DNA of 64,000 nucleotides from Prochilodus magdalenae (taxonomy: Eukaryota; Chordata; Actinopteri; Characiformes; Prochilodontidae), in NCBI GenBank assembly GCA_024036415.1, contig JAMWET010006573.1, forward strand, positions 82,501 to 146,500. The letters are read 5' to 3'. A program made the translations under genes and the position numbers. The notes under the pieces are model-generated. The model was given only the letters and a program-made list of their open reading frames with translations, was not told the origin of the DNA and searched no databases. This document shows, in pieces, positions 11,083-23,440 of this stretch (its first letter is position 1; the number at the start of each line of letters is the position of its first letter).

Positions 11083-12180
11083 TATAATATTGTGCTCGCT
11101 CATTACATCCAAAGCAGCATGTGTAACAGACCATACCTGTAGAATAAGCCTTGCTGAAATGTTTGTGTAGGTTTGACTCAATAGCCATGGTGGTCTCATA
11201 GTGGCCTTTTGAACACTACCCTGCATTACTGTTGCCAAAATTGGTGGAATTGGTGGAAATGACCTTTAAAGTGTTTTGCACTAAGGAACCATTGAGATCT
11301 TAACATTAATCGCTCGTTCCACGGCAAAAAGGCATGTGGATTCCAAAGCGTCTCAGACATATGCACGTTTTGGAAGTTTGCAGATGTCACGTCTCACAGT
11401 TTAGGTGTGAACATCAATGTGTCAGGCTCAAGAACACACACTGCGAGCTCCAGCAGCTCTGCTGCCACACAACACCATCAATAGGATCTGCGGTTTGAAA
11501 TGTTTGGCACAGATGACAAATTCAATAATAAATGCAGATTTCCTGTTTGTGTGTTTTCTCACAGACGTCTCCGACCTGACATCGACCGCTGAGAATTCAC
11601 AGGCGCGTTCCTATACATAAACCATTCCGAGGGTTTGTTAATGTAGGGTGACGTTCCTCTTTGCGAGAAATGGCGGCGAGCAAGAGGCATTGTGCCTTCT
11701 TGCCCCGCTATATTTAGTGAAGTGCCTGGCATCATTTCAATTAGTCACACGGATGTACTTTTTCCAAAAGCTGACACGTCCGCTCCAGCACACTGGAATG
11801 AAATAGTATTGGTGTTAATTTCAATTATTTCGAAGGGTGCACATTCAAAGGCATCTCAGGAGAAGAACATGCCTGTAATAAAATATGCTCGGAATGAACC
11901 CAGGCAGTCGGTAATCTCCCCAGAGTTTCCCCCGAGCTATCTAAAGCAATCAGAGAGGAACGCTTACATCAGTGCACGGTTTATAAAAATGTGCTTTCAT
12001 TATACATTTACAGCAAAAACTGAACAAATAAGATTAACTATACTGGGAGCTCACAGACGGGCCCTATGAGGGCTGCCGTAATGTAGTACCCTCAATTTCC
12101 CCAGACCAAATAACTGCTCACATATATTGAACATTTCATCAGAAGCACGTTTGCATTTTGTGGGTTCACAGTTACCTACG
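11083..12180. other. Unique DNA, candidate conserved block
   Basis: No repeat family recognised. The segment 11630-12070 is high-complexity and holds a 125-codon open frame (11692-12069) without a known domain. It shows motifs such as caattagtcacac and looks like preserved non-coding DNA. Confidence 0.35.
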
Positions 12181-13143
12181 CTTCAGGTGATGAATGGAGA
12201 TGGCCACCGTAGGACCACCACTGACCAGATATTACTGTAGTACTGGACCATTGTCAGCCCAGCATGCTAAAGAGGCTAACACTGGCTGTATTTGAAATGG
12301 CAGACGACTATACTGCATACTACAGTAGTATGTGCTGGGTACTGTATACTGCCCAGTGTGTGCACTATACAAGTACAGTCATATGACTGTTACCTCAGAG
12401 CTGTTATTACTGTATCTCCTCTTTAGAGCTAGCTGGTGCTAACGCTGCTCAGTTCACCTGAACTATGTTTAGCCTAGCTGTTAGCTACGCTCGGCTATTT
12501 CACTCTAAAACTGATCCTCTAAAAAGAGTTCATTTTTTATTCATCTTCAGAGCTGTACATTTTGACTTTCTGAGACTTCTCATTCTGATGAAAGCATACC
12601 CCACTACACCCGCAATTATACCCAGAGTGATCTGGAGTGAGCTGCAATTTCCACATTGTGGTTGTTGGCACATTTTTGGCAGGAATGGGACGAATTACAG
12701 CAAGATGGGAGTGGTATTGAAACATCAACATTGTAGGTGGGAGTGGGACAAATTTTTCCTAGATGAATTTGCAGGGGCAGTGTCAATTATAGTGGGATCG
12801 AGTAGGAGTGGGCTGAAATATCCATGCTGATCATGGAAGCAGGACAATGGTTGGTCAGGATGTTTTGGAGGGCGTGGGATGAATGCTAGCGGGGCAGGTG
12901 GGTGGTAGAGGGGCGAAAGTTGTTGGCATCTTTTGGTGATAATGCACCTTGGTACTGTTGCTGACATTGATGTCATACCGTTTGATGTTCTTGGGTTCCA
13001 TTAAAAACCAGTGCAAATGCAGATTGGTTCCCTGAAATTGTTGGCGTAGATTTCCTATCTCTCCCAGATGAAAGCTTTGAGGTTTGAAATACCTCCTGAT
13101 AAATGAATAACCTTGTGCTGTTTTGACTGATCCTGGACTTTCG
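12181..13143. other. Unclassified intergenic DNA
   Basis: No gene recognised. A 121-codon plus-strand frame (12465-12830) has no domain I know. Between 12640 and 12830 a loose motif with gagtgggacaaatt-like and gggatgggacgaatt-like pieces recurs, suggesting an old internal duplication. Confidence 0.3.
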
Positions 13144-13356
13144 GGCAGTACTGTGTGTCTACTCTGTGTGTTTACAGAATGCATATTTAATATTTAGGGT
13201 CTGTTATTGATAGATATATGTAGTTGCTAGTTAGGTTTTGGACATTGTAGGCATTGTTCCTATGTGCACATAAAAGCTGACCAGCCTTTGAGGACATAAA
13301 TGCACAAGCAGTATAACATCAAACAGCTATGACCCAGTTTGTTAATGTCGTATATT
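13144..13356. repeat. Near-identical ~200-bp repeat, copy 2
   Basis: Copy of 10832-11033. It carries a short extra segment (ttcctatgtgcacataaaag) absent from the other copy and stops just before the region that leads to the transposon terminus there. The transposase part is not present beside it. Confidence 0.9.
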
Positions 13357-13794
13357 TATTTCATTTTAATTTGCCAAAATAATTACTTCTGAACTATGTG
13401 TGTACTCTTTGTTCTAGTTCCATTAGCAAATTCCCTTTGTAGCAGAGATTGGAGGAGCCAAGCTAAATTTTTTACTCCCTTTGGCAGCATTTAAGACAGC
13501 ATCCCGTATGAAAATGCATGCATGCATAAGTTAGGAGTGCTGGAGTCTGACTAAAAAAAATCTGAAAAAAAAAATCAAACAAATATGGAGACACTGAGAT
13601 GATATCTACATTGATGATCGCATTATAGGAGTCAATTATTTATTGATTTAGTATTGAGTTATTTATTTGCTGTTGTTGTTTAACCCTGGAATTAACTCAT
13701 GTTTATGTGTTTATGTAGCAAAAATTTAGGATTTAATTCCATCTCTTTATTCTATAGAATGTAACAGGCTGCCTTTGAGATTCATATACAGTTG
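13357..13794. other. AT-rich intergenic DNA
   Basis: No gene or repeat family recognised. Includes short A-runs at 13552 and 13565. Confidence 0.3.
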
Positions 13795-13860
13795 TTTGCA
13801 AAAGTTTTCCAATCAATTAATCAATCAATCAATCAATCAATCAACCAATCAATCAGTCAG

Positions 13861-13895
<35 letters not shown>

Positions 13896-14256
13896 GTCAG
13901 TCAATCAGTCAGTCAATCAATCAGTCGGTCAATCAGTCTGTCAGTTAGTCAGTCAATCAGTCAATCAGTCAGTCACTTAGTCAATCAATCAAACAATCAA
14001 TCAATCAATCAGTCAGTCAATCAGTCAGTCAGTCAATCAATCAGTCGGTCAGTCAGTCTGTCAGTTAGTCAGTCAATCAGTCAATCAGTCAATCAGTCAA
14101 TCAGTCAGTCAGTCAGTCACTTAGTCAATCAGTCAGTCAATCAATCAGTCAATCAAACAATCAATCAGTCAGTCAATCAATCAGTCGGTCAGTCAGTCAG
14201 TCAGTCAGTCAGTCTGTCAGTTAGTCAGTCAGTCAGTCAGTCAGTCAGTTAGTTAG

Positions 14257-14299
<43 letters not shown>

Positions 14300-14590
14300 G
14301 TCAGTCAAACAATCAATCAATCAGTCGGTCAGTCAGTCAGTTAGACAATCAATCAATCAGTCAATCAATCAGTCAGTCAGTTAGTCAGTCAGTTAGTCAA
14401 TCAATCAGTCAATCAAACAATCAATCAATCAGTCAGTCAATCAATCAGTCGTCAGTCAGTCAGTCAGTCTGTCAGTTAGTCAGTCAATCAGTCAGTCAGT
14501 CAGTCAGTCAGTCAGTCAGTCAGTTAGTCAATCAATCAATCAGTCAGTCAGTCAGTCAGTCAGTCAGTCTTTCAGTCAGTCAATCAACCA
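13795..14590. repeat. Tetranucleotide array (TCAA/TCAG)n
   Basis: About 795 bp built almost entirely of tcaa and tcag tetramers, with occasional tcgg, tctg, ttag and aaac variants. Larger blocks (for example those around caatcagtcggtcagtcag) recur several times, so amplification of longer segments followed slippage. Confidence 0.97.
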
Positions 14591-15185
14591 GCATGTTTTT
14601 TTCACTCAGATGTACATAGCTAAGCATTTACAGTTTAAGAGACTAAAAAACTAATTTTAAATTGATTTTAATCCAGAAAACTAAAATTATGTAGAACAAA
14701 TTGACAATTTAACAACACCAAAAAAAGCTTTTAAAAAATTCAGATTTAATTTTTATTCTATTTTAAATTGTATTTCTTTTTAAAACTATTACAAAAGATT
14801 TATAACAAGTAGTTAAATAAAAAAGAACATGATACAAAAATAATTTGGGGGAAAATAAACATAATATTAAATAGTAAATTTGCTTCTAATTAAAAATAAG
14901 TGCTCAGAACACATTTCTGTTTCTAAAGCTTTCTTACTGGATGTTGTGACATCACAACAACAGAGAACTGAAAACAGGCTTCTGTTGCAGCTTCAATTCT
15001 GTATGGGCTGTTCTACCAAACTGAGGTATACATGTAATATTCAGGCCTCAGATATTTAGAAGGATGATGGGTCCAAGACATTAACAGTCCAAACTCAATC
15101 ACGAAATTTAAAATTGTGCAAATTATATTTATGTATTTATCAAATTTTAAGTTATAAAATTTAGGTTAATTATAATGTCATATAA
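14591..15185. other. AT-rich intergenic DNA
   Basis: Strongly AT-rich with many A/T runs. No gene, transposon end or clear tandem unit seen. Confidence 0.35.
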
Positions 15186-15189
15186 AATA

Positions 15190-16400
15190 AAAATATTTCA
15201 TGCCACTACTGAAACACAAAGCATTGTGGTCTTTAGGTGGGGTCTTATTTTAGCCACGCCTCTGCCTCTGCAACAGGAAGCGAGATTGATCTCTATCCCT
15301 GGTGGCCACATGTTATTAAGGTATGAAGAAGCGTCACTACCGACACAGATCTTTTGTAATTATGATTATTTTTTGGGTTTAATTAAAAAATATGATGATT
15401 TTATGTGTGTATGCTTCACAGCTGTGTTTGACAGTGATTTACTGGCTAGCATTTTTTAAATTCCACTCAAAATGAGCTTAAAGCGTCACTACTGACATAC
15501 AGCTTTTCTCAGATCATAATACATAATAAAGAATGACTTGTAGTTTAATAAAAATGGTGATTATGATGATTTAATGTGTATAACTGCGCAAAGCTGTGTT
15601 TTCTAGTCATGTACTGCTTTCAGGTTTTGCTTAAAATGAGCTTAAACTGACAGTACCAAAACATAAATAATAATGTGTGTATTAATAAAAAATATCACTA
15701 TTTTATGTGAACAAAAGTGAAAAGCTGTGCTTTCTAGTCATGTACTGGCTATTGTTTATTCAGTTCAGCCTAAAATTGGTTAAACTAGTAATACTAGTAT
15801 ATATGTATAGTAAATTATATTCTATTTTATACACCACCCCCTTATCTCACATTCTGTCTACATTCTATATATTTATTTATATACCACCACACGTACAATA
15901 ATCTCAAATTGTTAGTCATTCTGTTTTGTACTTTATGTAAATAATAATATATTTTGCACTTCTGGTTGGATGCTAACTGCATTTCATTGGCTTTGTACCT
16001 GTACTCTGCACAATGACAATAAAGTTGAATCTAATCTAATCTAATCTAATCTAATTACCTAATTACAGATTGTTTAGTTAATAATAAAAACATATATATG
16101 TTTTTGTTTTATGAAAAATATGAGGATTTTAGATGTGCTTATGGGTTCAAAGCTGTGTTTGCTAGCCATGTCCTGGCTGGTGTTTTTGATTTTTTCTCCA
16201 AATAAAGCTTACATTGTCACTAGGGAAACACAGATTTTCTGCAGATAATAATAATAATTATTTTTTGTAGTTATGAAAAATATGAGCTTGTGTGTGTGAA
16301 TGACTGCTCTGCTCAAAGCTGGTTTTGCTAGTCATGTACCTGCTAGCATTTCTGAGTTGTGCTCAAAATATGATAAAACTGTCACTACCGAAACCTTTGA
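15190..16400. repeat. Degenerate ~130-165-bp tandem array
   Basis: A motif set recurs in order: tcactaccgaaac-like, an AT-rich stretch with aaaaatatgatgattttatg, aaagctgtgtttgctagtcatgtact, then ctcaaaatgagcttaaa. The first motif is seen near 15202, 15331, 15483, 15650, 16214 and 16380. The copies are strongly diverged. A LINE tail interrupts the array. Confidence 0.75.
15820..16062 (+). mobile_element. 5'-truncated LINE, 3' end with (TCTAA)n tail
   Basis: The stretch ttttgcacttctggttggat, then caatgacaataaagttgaat, followed by five ctaat units, is the 3' end and pentamer tail of a LINE that is widespread in teleosts. Only about 240 bp of non-coding 3' sequence remains. It sits inside the older tandem array. 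The 5' junction is approximate. Confidence 0.75.
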
Positions 16401-17130
16401 TGTTAGTTAGTGTTCTGATGGTTTTGGTACTGATGAAATGGAACGTCATTCATTTGTTTTGATAACATAAACATAATTAAGATATAGAGTCCATCAAAGC
16501 ATACTAGTTTCTAGTCTCTAGTCCAAGATGAACAAGACATCTGAAGGAGCAGCGTGGCAGCTTCTGTTAAAGTGAGAATCGTGGAAACTCGGGAAATCTC
16601 ATAATTACCTGATCTGGCAACCCATCACAACATATTTTCATTAGGCCGATAATAGCAGGCTAAAGATAGCTCCTTATAACAGAGCTCTATGTTTATGTTT
16701 GTTTTGCTGCTGAACTGAAACATGATGGTGACTGTAAACGTGCCGTGGCAGATAGTCGGTGAAGTCCTGGATGAAGTGAATCCTCAGAGGAACCCCTCCC
16801 CCCCATGTGGCCTGGGCAGTATTAGAATGTGGACCATGGTGAGGTCAGCTTGTGAAGCTGAACACTCTGCTAGGTGTGTGCTTTTCTTCTGGGCAGAGGC
16901 GAGACGACCGAGCTGTGGGGGAAGGAGCTGAGTGAACGCTCGCAGAAGCTCAGTGAACTCACTTTTATGGGGCAACAGTCAAACAGGCTTCAGCCTCGGA
17001 AGACAAGAAGCATTTATCACGGAGCTTTTAGGGCTTTAAAACCGGCTGATCATTTATTTATCCATTCCACAGCCCTGACTGATACACCTCTCAGACAATT
17101 ATCTGCTCATTAATAATCCATTATTAAAGA
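16401..17130. other. Unique DNA, candidate conserved block
   Basis: No gene recognised. The part at 16960-17120 (ending in attatctgctcattaataa) is rich in homeodomain-like ATTA/TAAT sites and looks undecayed compared with the T-rich region that follows. Confidence 0.35.
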
Positions 17131-19170
17131 GCAGTCTTTTTCATAAGACCTCACTCGTTTACTGTTTCTCTTCTTTTGGTCTAAAACTGCTTCTCTTATA
17201 GGTTCTCTTTACTTTGAAAGTTTAAGATTTTTGACTAATTAAGATCTTTGTTCATTGTAAAAGATCGGTCTTTTGAAGATTCACTTCATGTTAATTATGA
17301 AAGTTTGTTGTTTTGATGATTCAAGATGTTCATTCTAAAAGGTCGAAAATTCATTCTAATTTTTGTAAAAGTGTTTTTGTTTTTTATTTTTTTGCAGTTC
17401 ACTTCACTTTAAGTTTTTTTTTTACTTTTACTTTTTGCTCTTCTTTATTTTGGAAGTTCATTGTTTCAGCGATTACTTTTTTTTTTTCATCTATTGAAGA
17501 TTCTTCCTCCTGCCTGTGAAAATATGGTTTATTCTTCTTTTTCTTTAAAAGCAAACTCTTCATAATTCTTTTGAAGGTTCAATGTACATTTATGTTTAAT
17601 GATGATTTTGTCTATTTGCAATGTTAAGTTTTAAAAGGTCATTCCTCAAAGGGTTATGGTTCATTCTAACTTTATTTGTAAAGTTTATTATTATTTTATT
17701 TTTAATTAAACAGCTACTTACTTTTGACTGTCCACTACACTTTTATTTTAAAAGTTAATTATTTTAAAGAATCGTTCTTCTGTTTCAGTGCTTTCTTTCA
17801 GGTCGTTTTTTCAGGTTGAATGCTTTAAGTGCTTCCAGTACATTGTTTTACTGTTACCTTTTTTATTTTAAAGGTCGATTATATTAAAACATATTTCCTT
17901 TCAAAAGTCGAATCTCTATCCAAGATTTTTTGCCTTTGATGCCTTTGGTATTTTAAAAGTTTTAAAAGTAAATTTGTTTTAATTAATTTATATTTGTAGT
18001 TTAGATTTTATTCATCTTGTATTTTTATATCTTTAGTTTTAAAAGTGTACTGTTTTGACTACTCATGATATTTTTCATTTTAAAAGTTACTTATTTTGGA
18101 GATTCACTGTTTTTATTTAAAATTATTTTTAATTTAAAAGAATAAAATAGTAAATTCCTTCTTTTGAAAAATCAATTGAGTTTGATTTTAAAAGTTCAAT
18201 GGTTTAATTATTAATGGATTTATTCATTTATTAATTTTAATGTATAAGCATATGGCCAAAAAATCTGTATTTATAAATAATTAGTCTCTTTTTATTTTAC
18301 CAGTTTATTATTTTGAAGGTTTTACTTATGTCTGTAATTTTTAATTCTTTTAAAGATTTACTCTAATTTTACTCTTAGTTTTGCTCTAGAAAACATATTT
18401 TAAGGAGTCACTCTCTTTTTTTATTTTGGCTTTTTTTATTTTAAAAGTTAATTTTGTTGATTATTTTACGAGTGCTTCCAGTACTTTCACAATTTTTACA
18501 AGTTTCATGTAACTCTGTTTATCTTTGGTGATATGCCTTGGTTGCACATTTGTAGATTTCTTAAAAGTTTACTATTTTGAATAGTTTTTATTTAATTTCA
18601 ATAGTGAATTATTTTGAAGATTTACTGTTTTTGTTATAAATGTTTACTGTTTTATCTCTGCCTTCTTTTTTATTTAAAAGAATGAGGAAATCGTTCTTAT
18701 TAGAAATATAAAAAAAAAAGTTTTAATTATTCATGTATTTATTTATTTTATCTCTCTTTATTTTACCTGTTTATTATTTTTGACAGTCTCTCTTTATTTT
18801 ACCTGTTTATTATTTTTGACAGTCTCTCTCTTTATTTTACTTGTTTATTATTTTTGACAGTCTCGCTTTATTTTACCAGGTTATTATTTTTGACAGTCTC
18901 TCTCTTTATTTTACCTGTTTATTATTTTTGACAGTATCTCTTTATTTTTTTCAGTTTCTTTCAGGTTTAATTCTTTTAGAGATTTACTCCACTTGTATTG
19001 GACTAGAAAAGTTCTTTTGATGAGTGACTCTCTTTTTTTTCTTTTGGCTCTTCACTTTTTATTTGGATAGAATACATATTTCAATTAATTCCATGTGTGC
19101 TTCCAGTACTTTCTAAATTCTGTTTAAACTACATGTGACTCACTTCATCTTCACTGATGCACCTCAGACA
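17131..19170. repeat. T-rich decayed repeat region
   Basis: About 2 kb with a strong T bias on the plus strand. Loose motifs (ttttaaaagtt, attattttgaagattcact, tgcttccagtac) recur many times without a fixed period, which suggests a very old, decayed satellite. No gene is seen. Confidence 0.6.
18751..18960. repeat. 36-bp tandem repeat, ~5 copies
   Basis: Units of about 36 bp, with tctctctttattttacctgt then ttattatttttgacag, repeat about five times with few changes. This is a recent local expansion within the older T-rich region. Confidence 0.9.
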
Positions 19171-20030
19171 CTCGTTTTAACAGTCCCTGTGTTTTTCTTT
19201 AATCTGCCCAGACAGGTTGTAGCAGACTAATGTGGGGTTCAGGGAAAGCAGTCCGTTTCCTCCTGCAGTTGGAGGGGGAGTCCAGACGGCAAACATTTGG
19301 TCCAGGAAATGTGCATGTTATGATCCTCTTATCTGATGGTTTGTCAAACCAAGGACACAGAACAGACACATCCACGTGAAGCCCTGGAGACTGGAAAAGT
19401 TTAAACAAACTCCGTTCCTGCTGGCACTGCAGGGCTTTAGGGTCTTCTGACAATACCTCACCCACATCTGCACAGCCCACCTAATAAACAATAAACAGCT
19501 CTTTCACCAAAATCCCCTCTACAGTCTTTAAAAGGGCTCATAAAGGAGCATTACGCGGCGTTAGCCTTCAGAAGGCTTCCTCCTGACTCACCCCAACGCA
19601 GCGTTCACAACAGCATGAGAAGAATTCCCAAAGCTTTGTTCACATGTTGTGGAACTGATGTACAGTGAAGGATGTAGCCTCAGGGCTTTTACTGGTGCAC
19701 CAAAGACAAAACATGGTTCCTCATGAAATGTACATGAACTCCTCTTCTTCTTCATCTTCTTCTTCTTTTTCTTCTTCTTCCTCTCTGTGTTATAATAGAC
19801 ACTAAGAAGGAAAGACACAAACCCCTCACCTCTTGGAAGCACTGTGCACTGTTTCTGGGTTAAACAGCACGTTTTGTTGTGGAGAATCTAGAACTTTGTT
19901 GGAGCCCAATAGACAACAATACACAGTTGCCCCTCCATCCAGCGTTCATCACCCCCAACACAATGTAATAAATAATCACCCCTGTAACTGAAACTGTACC
20001 TAACAGTTAAGGGCAGTCACCATAACGCTC
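19171..20030. other. Unique DNA with a short (TTC)n run
   Basis: No gene recognised. A (TTC)n-type run lies at 19740-19785. The segment 19200-19590 is high-complexity and could be a preserved non-coding block; its minus-strand 93-codon frame has no known domain. Confidence 0.3.
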
Positions 20031-20310
20031 TGCATGCATGTAGTCCTGGTGATGCAGCCGTCTACCAAGTGTGCTGACAGTATGACTCACAGAGGGCATC
20101 ACTGCTCCCTGAATGCCTGCCGTCGTGGCTGTTGGGTCAGTCTGGTACAGTGATAAGATCCATGCTTGCTCACGTCACAGGCCGAGCATGAAACTTGAAT
20201 CATGAGCATGTCTCACGATCTCAAACCTTCCCACCAAGTTTCATTCCTTCGGGTTGATTCCTTCTGGGTGCAGCTGTTTGTGCAGCTATTCTTTTGATGA
20301 TGAGTGTGAA
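20030..20310 (-). mobile_element. Tc1-like transposon, 5' fragment (family T1)
   Basis: Matches the 5' part of the copy at 40981-41746, including caagtttcattcc and the end gcagctattcttttgatgat. Only the N-terminal coding edge and the 5' leader remain. The terminus shows a small internal duplication (gcagctgtttgtgcagctat). Confidence 0.8.
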
Positions 20311-20367
20311 TGCTCTTGAGCAACAAGCTGAGGAATAAGAATCTGACCTCAGCTTTACTGAGATGAG

Positions 20368-20965
20368 GTGGGCAAGGGTGTGGATATGTGGAGAACCTTT
20401 CCCTGTTTCTGCTGTTTCACAGATCCAGCAGGTCAGTGCTGTAATGTCCGGTTGCTACAATTGCTGCTATGATGCTAATCAGTTACTAGCACTAAAACTA
20501 GCAAACCGGACATTACAGCACTGACCTGCTGGACAGCAGAAACAGGGAAAGGTGGGCAAGGGTGTGGATATGTGGAGAACCTGGGCAAGGGTGTGGATAT
20601 GTGGAGAACCTGGGCAAGGGTGTGGATATGTGGAGAACCTTTCCCTGTTTCTGCTGCTTCACAGATCCAGCAGGTCAGTGCTGTAATGTCCGGTTGCTAC
20701 AACTGCTGCTATGATGCTAATCAGTTACTAGCACTAACACTAGCAAACCGGACATTACAGCACTGACCTGCTGCACCCTTGCCCAGGTTCTCCACATATC
20801 CACACCCTTGCCCAGGTTCTCCACATATCCACACCCTTGCCCACCTTTCCCTGTTTCTGCTGTCCAGCAGGTCAGTGCTGTAATGTCCGGTTTGCTAGTG
20901 TTAGTGCTAGTAACTGATTAGCATCATAGCAGCAATTGTAGCAACAGTTTGCTAACCCACAACCT
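20368..20965. repeat. Nested palindrome with alternating hairpin and tandem modules
   Basis: Two modules are seen. Module A is a hairpin whose arms are cagcaggtcagtgctgtaat and its reverse complement, around a ~50-bp loop. Module B is a 29-bp unit, gggcaagggtgtggatatgt plus ggagaacct. The order is B, A (20397-20552), B-B-B, A (20667-20773), then inverted B-B and inverted A (20864-20946). Positions 20453-20622 and 20774-20944 are reverse complements of each other with about one mismatch, around a spacer that holds the middle hairpin. No ORF of meaning is present. Confidence 0.95.
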
Positions 20966-21884
20966 AGCCACCTAGCGTTTCATGACCTGCTGCGTCATAT
21001 TTAATGTTTTAATGTTATGTCATGTCATGCTATTTGTGTGCACAACATTTTAGAGACTTATGGGCATAAAGGTCGTTCTCCAAACTCAAATCCTGGAGTC
21101 TTATGTGGTCACAAATCAGACATGATACGATGAATCAGGCTCTGTATGAGCATGTACGAGGGAAATGAACTGACAGGATAAGAAGGTCAGTTTTTGATTG
21201 GAGTTTGACTTTAATGGTGCGGACTGAGGCACTCTAAAGTGGACCTGCCTGGAGCGTTTCTCTTGTACGCGTCTGCAGTAATGGTTCCACTTGTTGTAAG
21301 TAACCGTTGTGCCTTGTAATTTTCCCTTCTGCCGCTTTCTGCTAATCCATTAAGACCGCCGTGCGGCTCTGCCACACAACAGTTCTTTTGGAGCTGAACG
21401 TGAACGCCAACCACAATGCTGCTGCTGGGAGAATAGTCAGTAGAGCTAGAGCTTCATTAGCCATCCATGAGGTCAAGCGCAGTGCAGTCAAACGACAATG
21501 TGCCTCATTCTACAATGTAGGTGGATTTTATGGACACTAGGTGGTGGTGGTGGTGGGGGTGGTCTTTGTTGTAGAATATCACCATAATTATAGAAGCTAC
21601 AGAAGAAAGGAAAAAGCAATTCTGAGTTCTTGAATTTACATCAATGGAAGAACGTATAATTCCATGTGCAGTTCTTTGGACAATTCTTCATGAAGTGTTG
21701 GCACAATGTGAAAGGCACACATACACGCAAAGGAAGCCCAAAGCTGTATTCCACAACACTAACTCCAGAATGTTCCGCCTAGTCAGGAATGATGTACTTG
21801 TATACAGATTCCTGATCCGACTTCTCCCATTACAAATAAATGGGCTGCAAAAGTACATGCCCATCTACTGAACTTCTGCTTGAC
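20966..21884. other. Unique DNA
   Basis: No gene recognised. The segment 21180-21440 is high-complexity; a 67-codon minus-strand frame there has no domain I know. A short GGT-rich run lies at 21540-21560. Confidence 0.3.
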
Positions 21885-22590
21885 CGACAGACAGTTTGAC
21901 CTACACCATCTCAGGGCTCTGGCTCGCACTCATCTGTATGTCGTTTTCCCATCCCATGTTCCGCCCATAGAGTCCCATTCATTTTCATCTGCATTCAAAC
22001 TCTATTGTTTCCTTTAACCTACAGCCACCAAACTGCATGTACTCACTCAGAGCATATCCCCAAACTCTAATCCACAGGCATACTGACCCACACTCCTCTG
22101 TGTCACTTATTCATCCCTTGTTCCTCCCATAGACTCCCATTCATTTTTAACAACCGGCAAGCAACAAGCATATCCCCAAACTCTAATCCACAGGCATACT
22201 GACCCACACTCCTCTGTGTCATGTATTCATCCCTTGTTCCTCCCATAGACTCCCATTCATTTTTAACAACCGGCAAGCAACAAGCACAATCACTCATTTA
22301 CTTCAGGAAATGCAATTTTCTAGCTTGTCTTCTTCTTCTTAGTACACTTATTATAGCACAAATTCAATGTTGATCTGACCCGCACTCATCTATTTGTCTT
22401 TTTCCTCATCACTCGTTCCTCATTAATTTTTGCCCCCATTCAAACTCTATTGTTTCCTTTAACCTACAGCCACCAAACTGCGTATACTAACTCAGGGCAG
22501 ATCCCCAAACTCTATTTCACAGGCATACTGACCTGCACTCCTCTATGTGTCACTTATTCATCCCTCGTTACTGCCAAACACTACCATTGC
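21885..22590. repeat. Composite tandem duplication
   Basis: A ~115-bp segment (from catatccccaaactctaatc to caaccggcaagcaacaagca) is present twice, at about 22050-22165 and 22167-22288, almost unchanged. A wider frame, with caaactctattgtttccttt and acctacagccaccaaactgc, is also duplicated at about 21995 and 22439. The outer copies are more diverged, so there were at least two rounds of duplication. Confidence 0.9.
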
Positions 22591-23440
22591 AACCGACTCT
22601 GCTCTTTATTTAGGAAAAACACTTTTCTAGTTCATCCCTAAAACCCCAGAAAACGTCCTCATGTACAACCAAACAATGCGCCATATCCATGTGTATGAAT
22701 ACGTCCATGCTGACCTTGGTGAGATAACAGTCAGAGGACAAACTCATTTTATTTCGCTTCCTAATCAGGCCTGAATATGTTGGATATGAGTTCATTCTTT
22801 TGTAATTTCGGCCACAATCAGTAACATCTGGCTTCTTCCACGGTGACGCCAGATGAGTCAGTGTACAGAATACGGCCGCCCACTGATTCACGGTAACTAA
22901 AAATGTGATGCAATGTGCCCGTACATTGTCAAGCTGGATGCTCTATGACTGGCCATTATCCCTGGAGAAAGCTGTGTCCTCTGACGGCGTCTGCTCTGCA
23001 GTCATTGCCAAAGGGAGCTGGCTCCGAGTTTTTAGAACACAAAAGGTGGGCACTGACAGATATAGGGGTCACAGCTGGGCCTGTTGTGGATAGTCAGCAC
23101 ACAGCGCTTCCTCTGGTGTCGCTCGCTGAGCCCTGGCTGTGGCACATCCTGCACAGAGGCTCGGAAAAACACGTCTGCTTCCTGTCACCTTGCTGCCGCC
23201 TTGCCGCTTTAGAAACGAATGTGGCCGGACAGCCAGATAGGTCTGCTCTAGAGAGAGAGGGGGAAGCCAAAAAGGAGCTGTGTGCCTTCCATCTGAAGGT
23301 TCTTTATTTACTTCTTTATTTACCGACTTTAGGAGTCGCTTGTCATGTGTTATATGACAGTCAAATAATCAGATGTATTCAGTATATTGTGGGGAACAGG
23401 AAACATAAGGATGCATGTACTGTAATAACACTGTAATAAC
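22591..23440. other. Unique DNA, no confident gene
   Basis: High-complexity, GC-balanced sequence. The plus strand is open for 173 codons (22915-23436), the longest open frame here outside repeats and the transposase. The translated product has no recognisable domain, and no splice-site or codon-bias support is clear. It may be an unrecognised exon or chance. Confidence 0.3.
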
